DNA of 64,000 nt from Hemicordylus capensis (Eukaryota > Chordata > Lepidosauria > Squamata > Cordylidae): assembly GCF_027244095.1 (NCBI RefSeq), contig NC_069657.1:144642857-144706856 (forward strand), in the 5' to 3' direction. This document shows, piece after piece, positions 34,101 to 44,942 of the stretch. The translations under genes and the position numbers were made by a program. Below the pieces are notes generated by a model. It was not told where the DNA came from and did no database searches. It worked only from the letters and a program-made list of their open reading frames with translations. Numbering within the stretch: the stretch's first letter is position 1; the number at the start of each line of letters is the position of its first letter.

Positions 34101-34800
34101 CCCCCCCAGTTTTTGATGTGAGGTCTTGCACTCCCAAGCTTTGTTCCCCCACCGCCTCTCAGTGTTTCCTCCCCTGCCTCTTCTCCTTCCCCCTTTTATA
34201 CCTAGGTCTGCTTTGTGCACTCAGAAAGCACATCCAACTGTCCGTCAGTCTTCATCTCTCCTGTGTCAGGTACAGTGGGCAACCAACTGCAAAATAACTG
34301 CTGCCTCTTGTCTCGCACCTTGCCACCCTCGTCTGCCCAACCGCCATCTGTGTCGCGTGGCCCTTCCCGAAGCAGCCAATTGCTGCCCTCGTTTGTCTCA
34401 CGCCATGCCGCCCTCGTTTGCAAGCCATTACTCTCACTCCCAGCTTCAAAACTCCTTACCTTTTGCCCACTCCGCTTGCTTTACTCTCCACCAAACTTCC
34501 CCAAGCTGCTTACCCACAGCCACCGGCTTTTTTAATTGTTTGCCGCTGCTGTCCATTTGCAGCCGCCTTTCCCCAGCACCTTCCCCAAGTGGCCCGCCAC
34601 CAGCTGCCCACTTCCCGAACTGGCTTGCCACCTTGGCGCCAAACCCAAGCACGCCCCACCACCTGCTGCCCACTTCCCCCAGCAGGCCACCGACAGCCAC
34701 ACGCTTCCCCAAGCGGCAACCTCTGAAGGGTGCCTGCCGACTGTTGGCCAACCAATCCAGAGAGCCTCCAACACCCATCCAATCCGCTGGGTTGCCTGGA
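34101..34800. other. C-rich interior of the Helitron, no gene
   Basis: Strongly C- and T-rich on the + strand, with loose repeats (CTGCCCTCGTTTG; CTGCCCACTTCCC). Long open frames on both strands arise from skewed composition. It could be host sequence captured by the Helitron, but I cannot identify a source. Confidence 0.4.
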
Positions 34801-34846
34801 CACATCCCCACAGAGACACGTCTACAGGGATTAAATATATAGATGA

Positions 34847-35429
34847 TTCCCAAGGAAATAAAAGCCCACATGCTTTGCCTTATGACTACCTGACTACACA
34901 GAGAATATGCTTCTCTTTGTCCTTACAGAAGTGAGCAGGTGAAGCAATATCAATGGAGGGGCAATACCTGGGTTGTGAGGGCAGTGGTCACAGGAGGTAC
35001 AATGACAAGTCGGATTCACAGAAGAGCTACAGTAAGAGATTGTCCATCAGCTCAGGGGCATATCCTGGATAGATTAAGCCCAGAATGCTAGATGCCCAAC
35101 CTGCCTGTGAGGGCTCTGCAATGAGGGAATGGTCTTGTTCAGCCCTTGAGGTAACCATCCTGTGGTACCTGGGCAAGATCAATAGTGTGACACTATCACT
35201 TTCTAGTAAAGGAGTTTAATGCAAAATCAACTCCTTGATTAAATGAGCTGAAACGACCACAGGTGGCCAGCCTGGTTCTTGGTTATGACAAACCCTGCCC
35301 TGGTAGAACTGCTTCCTTGGAGCCTGGATCCCAAAAACAGTATATAAGTATTTTAAATAATAACACAGAGTATTATTATCATTGTACAAGAGATATATTG
35401 TCCTATAAATAGAAATAAAAACTAAAATG
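34847..35429. other. No recognisable gene
   Basis: Sequence between the Helitron and the duplicated flank. No supported feature. Confidence 0.4.
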
Positions 35430-37390
35430 GAAGACATTCAGAATTACTTTTGAGAACAATTACCCTTATTTTAAGACTTGCAACAGGGAGGAACCTTAAT
35501 TGCCTCCTTTGTGTGTTAAGGATGCTTTTGAAAACCTCTTGTGATTCTCCTCAGTCTTCTATAAGCTGGATATAAGCACCTCAGCAATCCATACCTACAC
35601 TTCATGTATATGTTTTGAAGCTGTTGCCTATGTTCCCTGACTCCTAAAGGTAGGTTTCATGGCATTCACACTTTTTCTTTAACATTTGGCTCAGGGTTCC
35701 CTAAATATTCTGTAGGCTTGTTCACACAACCATTAGCTGGGTACGACAAGTATTCTACCCAGCTTTGGGAGCTGTGCACATTCCTGATTTTTGGTTGTGT
35801 GCAATTAGAAAGCAAGGTAGGAGGCAGGGTGCATGATTCTCTGCTAAGTGTCAACTGGATAGGACAGTTTTTCCTCCTACATGGTTCAACAGCTGGGGAT
35901 GGAATCTAGATACGGAATTCCCTGTGTCCCTCCTTCCAAAAGTGAGCAGATGAAGCTATATGAATGACCATGTTTTCCCTTGGTTTCAATTTCCAAAGCT
36001 AGATTCAAAGTTCGCTTTGGCTGCATTCGCACGTAATGTGGAACTGGAGTTTTAGGGAGCAGAGGTTTTCTCACTGTGTTGTCTGAATGCTTGCAACTCC
36101 AGTTCCGTGAGGTGACCCACCCTTGATTTCAATGTTGTAACTGCAATATGAATTCCCAGGTTGTAGTGAGCTTCATCTCTCCAACCTGAGTTTCCATGCA
36201 GCCTGTGTGTCATGCAAATTCAGAAACACAAGCTGCATTCACTGTAGCCAGAGTTGAGGGAGGAAGCTCCTCCCTCCCTCCAGCCATGATTGGCTGTGTA
36301 GGCCATCTTTCACGACAGAAGGAAGCCTGCACAGCCAGTTCCCCCTCCTCTCTGCAGTCCCACTGACTACAAAGAGATTGCTCTCCATAGCATCCGAATT
36401 CGGAGAGCAGTGGGAAGCAGGGAATGAAACCGTGGGTCTATTGGACCTGTGGTTCTGCATTACATGGAAATGTGGCCTTTCAGTCTGTAGGGAGGCTTCA
36501 CAATAAATTGTGAAACAATCTTTGAACTTATACAAGTTCAAAGCTTTCACTATTCAACATCCTACTCACTACTAGAACATTCATCCATTCCTGGTTCAGC
36601 ACTTCACACTAAACCAAGAGCACATCAAACGCTACAAAAAAGAGCAAAACAGCTCTTAGAGACAGTGGGACATGCAGCAGACAAGGGATCAATGCATTCC
36701 ATCCTCTCCCACCACCCCAAAAAAGCACTTCGAGCAGACTTATAATTTAGTGTTCTCAGCTTAGTTACAGTTATGCTGACCTCATTACCAAGCACTGAAA
36801 TGGAGATGCATCCACTTCCCTAGAAAGTATCCTCAGGTTTTGCCCATCAAAGCAAGAGACCTCGACTTCCATGCCTAGCAAACCGTGGCACCTCCACAAG
36901 ATGGTTCAAACATTTCAGCAGGGGCCTGAAATATTCCCAGTTACAACCTCCCCCCACCCTGCCAAATACTGAAATGCCAGTCTCTGTTGATTGAGATGCC
37001 TACATCTCATGGATATGTTTTAAAGCTTTTGCCTATTGTATGTTCCCTGTCTCCTAAAGGCAGGTTTCATAGCATTCACACCTTTTCTTTCATATTTGTC
37101 TCCTCAAGGTTCCCTAAATATTATCTGTACCACAGCTAATGTAAACATACTTAAAAATAAGTAAACCTGACTACTCTATTCATGGCTAACTCTTCATTTA
37201 TAATATTTTTGAGAAATATCAAAGAAACCACTAAAATAAGTTGAACTGTACACCAGGCCTATGCATTGTATGATCCACCAAGGCAAAAGAAGCCTACCAG
37301 TCACATATGGTGATCCATAAGAGGATTAAATAATGTTTTGGTCTTGCTGCCTGCCTTAGAATTAAATGTAAGGGAATTGTCTAACACATA
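35430..37390 (+). repeat. Duplicated OR upstream flank, copy B
   Basis: Matches 10130-10990 block by block. About 140 bases are themselves present twice here: 35590-35720 resembles 36990-37130 (GTTCCCTG..CTCCTAAAGG, then GGTTCCCTAAATATT). Sequence between the two includes possible MITE ends (36011-36480, GGCTGCATTCGCACGTAATG and CATTACATGGAAATGTGGCC). OR 3 follows 1.35 kb after this block. Confidence 0.7.
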
Positions 37391-37391
37391 T

Positions 37392-37512
37392 AAATGTAAG
37401 AACAGCCCTGCTGGATCAGGCCCAAGGCCTATCTAGTTCAGCATCCTGTTTCACACAGCGGCCCACCAGATGCCTCCGGGGAGCCCACAGGCAAGAGGTG
37501 AGGGCATGTTAG
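37392..37512 (-). repeat. CR1 LINE 3' end
   Basis: The + strand reads TAAGAACAGCCCTGCTGGAT, CAGGCCCAAGGCCTATCTAG and GGCCCACCAGATGCCTC, the reverse complement of the CR1 3' end. It is strongly 5'-truncated. Confidence 0.8.
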
Positions 37513-38064
37513 TATAACAAGATATGGGTGAGGGACTGTGTTTTATTAGATGGTCAGCTTGATGGCCAGGAGTGCCTACATTCTTCAAAGACTGCATCTT
37601 CTCCCATGCTGCATTTCAATGCCAATTGCTATGCCATCCAAAGGCAGAGTCCACATGTATCACAGATTAATAGAGAGGACACAGAAGGGTATATCTTTTG
37701 GAAGACCTCTTATTTAGTCAAGTATTTATACTTGATGAATGCTGTTTCACAAACGTTATCTATCTCAAAATGTCAGGGGTAGTAAGCATGTTGTGAATCT
37801 CAACAATAAAAACCTACCTATCTAGCAGCAGGAAATAACTTTGTGTGCTTGTGATGATCTCTGTGTTATACATATGCCTTTCTTTGTATTTAGAATGTTC
37901 AAGCCAGCTTGCTAAGGGCACACAGAGCATCTCTCATTCAGGCACTATCATGTCTGTGTGACTTCAAAAATGTTATGGCATCAACTGTTTCCTCCCACAC
38001 TATTTGTTGATAGTGTTTCCAACCAAATTAGATTTATAACCGAAGTCATTACTATGACCATGAC

Positions 38065-38320
38065 TAAAAATATTTATATATGTCTTTTCAACAATGTTCT
38101 TGAAGCAGTTTACTTAGAAAAATAAACTATATATAAGATGGTTTCCTCTCCCAAAAGGGCTCACAATCTTTGAAAAAATAAACAAATAAGGTAGACACAT
38201 CAGCAACAGATACTGGATTGTGTGCTGGTGTTGAATAGGACCAGTTTCTCTCCCACTACTAAATATAAGACAATCACAGTTTTAAAAGGTGCCTTTTATT
38301 CAGTTAGCAGGCGAATTACT
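38065..38320 (-). repeat. L2-tailed interspersed repeat
   Basis: Same family as 4486-4797, with AAAAGGGCTCACAATCTTTG and AAAAGGTGCC..CAGTTAGCAGG on the + strand. Confidence 0.65.
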
Positions 38321-38461
38321 ACACAATGGCTTTGCCACAACTAAGCTGTGAATTAGCTCTCAGATACCTGCACATCATACAGCCAGTGAATAGCTCAACT
38401 ACTGAGATGAGGGGAAAGGTCACCAAATAAAACAGCAGAACTGTTTCAGATTTAGATTCCA

Positions 38462-38686
38462 CTAGCTGACCGGGCACAGAGCATCTGCACCCCTAGTTCT
38501 CCACCACCTCGTCCCGCCAGCTGTCCACCTCCTAATGCCTCCTCTGTGCCCGAGCTCCACCACCCACCCAAAGCCTGAAACTCTCACGAGTGGTGCCATC
38601 ACTCTCATGAGAGTTCCACCACGCATCCCCATGCATCCCTACATATCCAGGACTTGGAGCTCTTGGAGAATTAATTATATAGATGA
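38462..38686 (-). mobile_element. Short non-autonomous Helitron, 225 bp
   Basis: On the minus strand it begins TCATCTATATAATTAATTCT and ends with the hairpin region GCAGATGCTCTGTGC, a short spacer, then CTAG. It is flanked by A and T. It shares both ends with the 4.7-kb Helitron at 30129 but has no coding sequence. It ends 56 bases before the ATG of OR 3 and 41 bases before the probable splice acceptor, so it lies in the last intron or promoter-proximal region of that gene. Confidence 0.85.
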
Positions 38687-38727
38687 TGCCCTATGGTTTT
38701 TTAAAAACCATTTTTGTTTATCTCAAC

Positions 38728-38729
38728 AG
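38728..38729 (+). promoter_or_regulatory. Putative splice acceptor of OR 3 coding exon
   Basis: The run TTTTTGTTTATCTCAACAG ends at 38729, 13 bases before the ATG. A Helitron lies immediately upstream of it. Confidence 0.55.
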
Positions 38730-38742
38730 GAATGTGTGAATT

Positions 38743-39681
38743 ATGATTAGAGAAAATTCCACCCTGGTGACCAGCTTCATTCTCTTTGGATTAACAGAAC
38801 ATTTGGAGATGCGACCTCCACTCTTTGCCTTGTTTTTAACAATCTATACCGTCACTCTGGTGGGGAACCTTGGGATAATTGTATTAATCTGGCTAGATCC
38901 CCAGCTGCACACCCCCATGTACTTTTTCCTCAGCAGCCTGTCCTTTTTAGATGCCTGCTATTCTACCACCATCACACCTAATATGCTAGTGAACTTTCTA
39001 ATAGGGAACAAAACTATCTCATATGCTGCCTGCATTACTCAATACTTTTTTTTCGCAATATTTGCCACCACTGAATTTTTCCTCCTGGCTGCCATGGCAT
39101 ATGACCGATATGTGGCCATCTGCAACCCTTTGCTTTACACTGCTGTCATTACAAAGAGAATTTGCATAGGGCTGGTGGCAGGATCATACCTTTGGGGTTT
39201 GGTGAACTCACTGATTCACACAAGTGGATTGTTGAGATTGTCATTTTGTGGCTCCAATGTAATCAATCACTTTTTCTGTGATCTCACACCCCTCCTGAAA
39301 CTATCTTGCAGTGATATCTATATGAATGAAATGCTGATATTCACTTTTGGCAGCTTGTTTGAAATGAGCACCTTGCTGATCATTATTGTCTCTTACATAT
39401 TCATCCTAATGGCTGTTCTGAGGATTCACTCTGCTAAGGGGAGGCAAAAAGCATTTTCCACCTGTGCTTCCCATCTCACAGCTGTGGCCATATACCACGG
39501 GACCATTTTGTTCATGTATTTCCGTCCCAGTTCCAGCTATTCGCTTGACACTGACAAAATGGCCTCTGTGTTTTACACTGTGATAATACCCATGTTGAAC
39601 CCCTTGATCTACAGCCTGAGGAACAAGGATGTGAAATGTGCTGTAAGAAAGGTTATTGGGAGAAAAGTATTTTCTCAGTAA
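38743..39681 (+). CDS. Class II olfactory receptor, OR5-like
   Basis: Intact single-exon odorant receptor of 312 residues with every common OR hallmark. These are N-glycosylation site NST (5-7), the TM1 GN motif (41-42), TPMYFFL (57-63), Cys97 near TM3, [10 protein letters not shown] (118-127), EL2 cysteines at about 169, 179 and 189, SYIFIL in TM5 (217-222), [10 protein letters not shown] in TM6 (236-245) and [12 protein letters not shown] in TM7 (283-294). It would act as a ligand-gated GPCR in olfactory cilia. AATAAA occurs at 39703-39708, 22 bases after the stop. Its nearest relative is the pseudogene at 12528, which is nearly identical over the shared part, and then the gene at 2599. The start is chosen for the canonical short N-terminus. 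Confidence 0.97.
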   Translation: MIRENSTLVTSFILFGLTEHLEMRPPLFALFLTIYTVTLVGNLGIIVLIWLDPQLHTPMYFFLSSLSFLDACYSTTITPNMLVNFLIGNKTISYAACITQYFFFAIFATTEFFLLAAMAYDRYVAICNPLLYTAVITKRICIGLVAGSYLWGLVNSLIHTSGLLRLSFCGSNVINHFFCDLTPLLKLSCSDIYMNEMLIFTFGSLFEMSTLLIIIVSYIFILMAVLRIHSAKGRQKAFSTCASHLTAVAIYHGTILFMYFRPSSSYSLDTDKMASVFYTVIIPMLNPLIYSLRNKDVKCAVRKVIGRKVFSQ

Positions 39682-39821
39682 ATATCTTTATTTCAATTTT
39701 TGAATAAATGTACAAAAGAAAAAAGAAGTTATGGTAAGAACTAATCTGCCTACTTTCCTTTCACTATAATCTTAATTGATATAACATCTTCACAGGTTAG
39801 CTCACTTGTGCCTCAAATATT

Positions 39822-39936
39822 CATGAGTCCACCATGTTGAACTGGGGTAGATGAGATCATCATAAATCACACTGTTGATGGATCTCTATGTGTCCCTACA
39901 ACTGTTCCAAATTTGATTCATATAGATTAGGCAGTT
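39822..39936. repeat. Interspersed repeat flanking L2 (left copy)
   Basis: The phrase CCTACAACTGTTCCAAATTT and about 80 bases around it recur, with substitutions, at 41130-41240 on the other side of the L2 fragment. The source family is not identified. Confidence 0.55.
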
Positions 39937-39959
39937 CACAGGTTAGCCCACTTTCACCT

Positions 39960-41117
39960 CAGATGAGGTGAGAAGTCTGGGGTGCACAGTCTGGGGGTGC
40001 TTCTGGATCTGAGCCTCTCCCTGGTGTCCCAGGTTGAGGCAGTGACCAGAGGTGCCTTTTATCAGCCTTGGCTGATATGGCAGCTGCATCCGTTTCTTGA
40101 GATAAATGACTTCAGGACAGTGGTACATATGCTGGTAACCTCCGGACTGGTTTACTGCAATGCGCTCTATGTGGGGCTGCCTTTGTATGTAGTCAGGAAA
40201 CTACAGCTGGTTCTGAATGTGGCAGCCAGGTTGGTCTCTGGGTCATCTCAGAGAAACCATATTACTCTTGTATTGAAAGAGTTGCACTGGCTGCCGATAA
40301 GTTTCCGGGCAAAATACAAGATGCTGCTTATAACCTATAAAGCCCTAAATGGCTTGGGCCCTGGGTATTTAAGAGAACATCTTCTTCATCATGAACCCCA
40401 CCACCTATTGAGACCATCAGGACAGGGGCGGCTCATGAACTCACCTCCAGGGGGCGGCGGGCAGCTTCTTTAACTGTAAATGGAGCCAGTGCTCCATGCC
40501 GCCCAGCAGCCCCCACGGCGGGGAATCGCCTCCGCCACTCACCTGGCTCTCACAGAGGCGAGCCCCCACCAGTGGCCAGGTGAGTGGAAGAGGCGATTCC
40601 CCGCCACAGGGGCTGCTGGGCGGCATGGAGCACCAGCTCCATTTACAGTTAAAGAAGCCGCCTGCCACCACCACCCTGGAGGTGAGTTCACGAGCTGCCC
40701 CTGCATCAGGAGAGGTCCGTATGCGGTTGCCGCTGGCTCATCTGGTGGTTACTTGGGGATGGACTTTCTCCGTTGCTGCCCCGATGCTTTGGAATGCACT
40801 CCCTGCTGAAATAAGAGCTTCCCTACCTCTGACAACTCTTAAAAAATCTTTAAAGACACATTTGGTCACCCAGGCTTTTAATTAAATATCATTTTAATAG
40901 TTTTAACTTTGTTTTAAAATATTATTTCAAGGTTTTAAATTGTTGTAATGTTTTAACTTTTTGCTGTCATTTATTTTAACCAATGTTTTGATTTCTTTGT
41001 TGCCATTTATCTGTTTTAACTAATGTTTTAACTTTTGTGTTTTTGTTGTAAACCGCCCAGAAATGTAAGTTTTGGGTGGTATAAAAATATGTTAATAAAT
41101 AAATACATTAAATAAAT
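39960..41117 (+). mobile_element. L2 LINE 3' portion, interrupted by a MITE
   Basis: Encodes LGVLLDLSLSLVSQVEAV, TSGLVYCNALYVGLP, LELHWLP-like sequence (LKELHWLPISFRAKYKML), ALNGLGPGYLREHL, and after the MITE FSVAAPMLWNALPAEI and the C-terminus ending at about 40884. The 3' UTR ends GTAAACCGCCCAGAAATGTA..GGTGGTATAAAAATATG with an AATAAATA tail. The coding part is interrupted only by the 281-bp fold-back element at 40423-40703 plus minor decay. Confidence 0.88.
40423..40703. mobile_element. Fold-back hAT-like MITE inserted in L2, 281 bp
   Basis: Perfect 8-bp target duplication CATCAGGA at 40415-40422 and 40704-40711. Termini are CAGGGGCGGCTC and GAGCTGCCCCTG. Arms of about 125 bp (GGAATCGCCTC..GGCGATTCCCCG; CTCCATTTACAGTTAAAGAA on the right arm) form a hairpin. 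Removing the element leaves the L2 sequence continuous, which confirms the insertion. Confidence 0.92.
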
Positions 41118-41129
41118 GTTCACACATCT

Positions 41130-41240
41130 GCTGTCTTGAAAGGGGTGGATTACATCATCACAAACTATGTTGCTGATGTGCTGCTATGTGTTCCTACAAC
41201 TGTACCAAATTTGGTTCTTATCTGTCCAGGCATAGCAAAG
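41130..41240. repeat. Interspersed repeat flanking L2 (right copy)
   Basis: Counterpart of 39822-39936 with CCTACAACTGTACCAAATTT. Confidence 0.55.
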
Positions 41241-41964
41241 TTGATAAGGAGAGGGGGGGAGGGAGGGAGGTGGTTTATTTCATAAGCTTACTTCCCTTAA
41301 GGAAAGGTAGCCTAGAAAAATGCAGAGGAAAAGATAGAACTTAGCTAAGGAGCTAATTGGCAATCCTTACTTCCAAGGATGGGGCTGTGGGACATTCCAA
41401 GGAGGCGGGGACCAAATCAACAGGCAGAGTCAACGGGCAGAGAAAATGGGAATTCAGCCCATTGATAGGTGAAGGCCATGCCCCTGAAGCCCAGGACTGG
41501 CCACAGCAGGTGGGAGCTCCTGACAGAGAGCAAGCACAAGCAGAGTGACTGCTGAGAAGGGCTGCAAAGAAGGCACACAGAGCTGACATCATTAGTGCCT
41601 CCCGAGGGGAGGGGGACAGAGAGGGAGGAGGGAGGTGTGGGTAAGACTCAGGTAGCAGCTGTATGGGAGGAGGCATTAATGGGAATAAAGGAGGGCACTG
41701 GCCCAACATGAGCGGGGTGGGAGGTGTATAGCCTGTGAGGAGCTATATAAGGGGCCGGATGGGGATGAGAACCTGGCTAGTGGAGAGTGTCCAGGGCCCC
41801 TGGAAAGGAGCAGGCACAAGGATCCAAACAGCCAGATAGGCAGAGGAGGAACAGGGTGACGAGCCCCCCACAGGGTGAATGGCCCCCCTACCTGCCCTGT
41901 CCTGCTCTGAGGCCTAAACCTTTTAAAGCTCTGCCAGGCTTGAGTTAGGGGGGCAAGGGGGCAC
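41241..41964. other. No recognisable gene
   Basis: Purine-rich and G-rich sequence. Open frames on both strands at 41353-41709 have no domain hallmarks. Confidence 0.4.
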
Positions 41965-43340
41965 CTGCTTCAAAGCCTGTCAAAGGGAAAAGTCACATTG
42001 GGAGATGCCGGGTTTCCACTGTGTCTCCTGTTTCGCGCTCTAACAACCAGAAGAGAAAGGAAGCGGGATGGAAGAATAGGCACTATGTGTTTTGGTCGCC
42101 AAAAATAAATTGATAAAATAGTATGTTTGTAAGCACATGCAGTTGCAGTGACACTATAAACTGGGCAACCCTATTAGATCTCTACAACGATAGCTTATGG
42201 CAGGACAGGGATAGGGGTGTCTGCTTAAAAAGGCATCCACACCCAGGAATTCTTCAATGTCTCTATTCAATTTTTTGGTAGTGAATGGGGGGCAACCCCT
42301 TCCCCTTGAGCATAAGAGTACACTCTATGGCATTACTCATGAGAAGAACCGTCCAGGGGTACACAGGGATGGAGATGAATCGCTAATGTGTGATGATAGC
42401 CCTTCTCCAAAGGACTGCCCTATCATGAGAGTGAATGGCCATGGAGACACGCATGCGGGCTGGATGGCAGATGCCACCCAGCCTAATTGCTCAAGCAAGC
42501 CACAGGGATCGGTACCCTGGCAGTACCTTTCCCTGTCTTGGCAACTGCCATGAAGAAGCAGTCCAAGCAGGCCCTCTGCCACTCCCATCATCCATTGGCA
42601 CACATCCATGTTTGTTTTTGCCCAGTACGGTGATGCCGCTTTCCTGGGATGCCTGGTAATTGGTGCTCCCCTCTCCCACCATTCCCTGAATAGGTTAATC
42701 TGCATACGATGCAACGTCAGTCTAAACTCAGGGGATTTTAATGAGAGTGAGTAAAGATCTATCCCTGGTCCCAGTGTTTTCCTAGTCTGCCTACCCAGGA
42801 CCGCATGGACACATGGAGTGGGCACTACTCATTGGGAGCATGAAAGCATTGCCTGGAGAGGAGGGGGATCATGGTGTACAAGTTGTATTATTTACCAGAG
42901 AAAACAGGGAACCCACACAAGTGACCTCCCTCTTGATTTGGAAAACCTAACTCATAAGAGCACAGTCCAATGGAGGACTGAAGGTCTTGGAGCCTCTGCT
43001 CCTTCCAAGTGGACTGTTCCTCTCATGAGAGGACTAATCCCTGGGTGGCAAGCCAACATGGGGGCAGAAACATGCGTGGGTGTTCCTGGACCTCTTTGCC
43101 AGAGTCTACCATCACAAGAGCATCCTTGGTCACACTGGACCAGACCCTAGCATCCTTTGCCCCACTTCATAAACATATTCCTTCCTAGGAAGTCATCATG
43201 ATTCCTTCCCGGAGTAATACGAAAATAGTACCACTCATCCCCCCATTACCAGAAATTGTGTTTGTGTGAGATTGTTTTGGTCCAGGGCTCTTACAAGGGT
43301 GGTGGTGCAACTGCAATCACAATAAGCGCTTACATGCCAT
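41965..43340 (-). repeat. Unclassified 1.3-kb repeat, copy 2
   Basis: Inverted relative of 6200-7545, with collinear landmarks over the whole length. One end abuts the CR1 3' end at about 43350. The element therefore sits next to the end of the CR1 and is not visibly inside it. Confidence 0.65.
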
Positions 43341-43557
43341 TTAAAGGTATTACATACATAAGAACAGCCCTGCTGGATCAGGTCCAAGGCCTATCTAGTC
43401 CATCATCCTGTATCTCACAGTGGCCCACCAGATGCCTCTGGGGAGCCCACAGGCAAGAGGTATGTTCATGCCCTCTCTCCTGCTGTTGCTCCCCTGCAAC
43501 TGGTATTGAGAGGCATCGTGACTCTGAGGCTGGAGGTGGCCCACAGTCACCATTGAT

Positions 43558-44942
43558 TAGGGATGTGCAAAACGTTTTGGGCACAGAACGATCTGTGCCC
43601 GAAACAACAAATTTCGGGTGATTCGGGGCCGAACCGAATTACCCATGAAAAGATCCGAGAAATTTCGGGCACAAGCCAAATCACCCGAATTTCGGGCCCA
43701 AAAATTCAGGTGATTCGGACCTCCTTTTTTTTTTTGCCTTCTTTCCCCCCCTCTGTTTTGAGATATGACGTCTATTTGAATTTCCCGCCTTTTTGCATCC
43801 CATTGACTTCAATGCAAAAAGGTTGGATGTGATGCCTGCTTGAATTTCGGGTGCCAGGGGCAAAATAGTGGGGTGGAGTGGTAGTGCCTAATGGGTGGAG
43901 GTTACCACCCCAATTGCAGAGGGATTGGGCAAAGGGCTAATTTTTGATGAATTTCTGAAGTTTTAGTGTCTCTGGGGCAGATAGGGGCATAAAGTGGGAT
44001 CTGTGCCAAAAGGGTGGGGTGAGGTGGTATTGCCTAATGGGTGGAGGCTACCACCCCAATTGCAGAGTGATTGGGCAGAGGGCTGATTTTTGGTGAATTT
44101 CTGAAGTTTACGCATCTTTAAGGTTTTCCCCGTGAAGGGTGTATCGCTTCACATCGGGGGGAAAGGGGTGTCCTAGAGCAGGGTGGGGTTGGTGGTAGTG
44201 CCGGGTAGGGGCAAGGAAGTTACCTGAATTTTTTCAAAGGATTTGGGCAGAGGGCTGATTTTTGGTTAATTGTTGAAGTTTTCACGTCTTTAAGGTTTTT
44301 CCTCATAATAAGTTATAATGGAGCTTTCAGCAGCCCCATAAGTGCACTTAGGGGGTGCTGCGGTGGCCCAGAGCGAGTGGTGGTGTAGTGCACATTGGGT
44401 GCCAACCACCCCCATGGGTTTGTTTCTGAGGTTTTCTGAGTGTGGATTCTATGATAGCAAATGAGATTTTCAATGAGACACTATGAATCCACTCTAATTT
44501 GCTATCATAGAATCCACACTCAGAAAACCTCTGAAACAACAGAACCCTGTACCCCATGAGTTAGAAACCCATGGGGGTGGTTGGCACCCTATGTGCACTA
44601 CACCACCACTCTCTCTGGGCCACCCCAGCACCCCCCAAGTGCACTTATGGGGCTGCTGAAAGTTCCATTATAACTTATGAGGAAAAACCTTAAAGATGCG
44701 TGAACTTCAACAATTCGCCCTTTGAACTTCAAAAATCAGCCCTTTGACCAATCCCCCTGAAATTTGGGTGGTAGCCTCCACCCATTGGGCACTACCACCC
44801 CACCCCACTATTTTGCCCCTGGGACCCACTTTTTTGCCCCGAATCAGGGGTGATTCGGGCAGCCCATATTCGGGCACAGAACAGGGGTGATTTGGTTCGG
44901 GTCCCGAACCGAATAACCAAAAACCCGAATTGCACACCCCTA
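43558..44942. mobile_element. Fold-back hAT-like element inserted in CR1, 1385 bp
   Basis: Termini are TAGGGATGTGCAAAACG and ATTGCACACCCCTA. Flanks CCATTGAT (43550-43557) and CCATTGAC (44943-44950) match at 7 of 8 bases. Removing it restores the continuous CR1 3' UTR around CCATTGACAGACCTGTCC. Subterminal blocks are rich in TTCGGG, CCGAAT and CCCGAA words. Two long arms centred near 44470 share GGTGGTAGTGCC, TTGGGCAGAGGGCTGATTTT, CCCATGGGGGTGGTTGGCAC and TTTGCTATCATAGAATCCAC with their complements. Confidence 0.92.

Larger units (their letters stand above)
30129..34846 (-). mobile_element. Helitron, 4.7 kb, invaded by LINEs
   Basis: On the minus strand it starts TCATCTATATATTTAATCCC and ends with the hairpin GCACAGATGCTCTGTGC (7-bp stem), ten bases, then CTAG. 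The flanks are A before TC and T after CTAG, as Helitrons insert between A and T without target duplication. The short element at 38462-38686 has the same two ends. Part of a Helitron protein N-terminus survives at 31325-31925, but no Rep (HUH) or helicase motifs are visible, so it is internally deleted and non-autonomous. Two + strand copies of one LINE family, a (GT)n run and a minisatellite lie inside. Confidence 0.85.

Noticed and set aside
34126-34934. Overlapping long frames on both strands
   Set aside because: C-rich skew inside the Helitron suppresses stop codons. The frames contradict each other and have no domain hallmarks.
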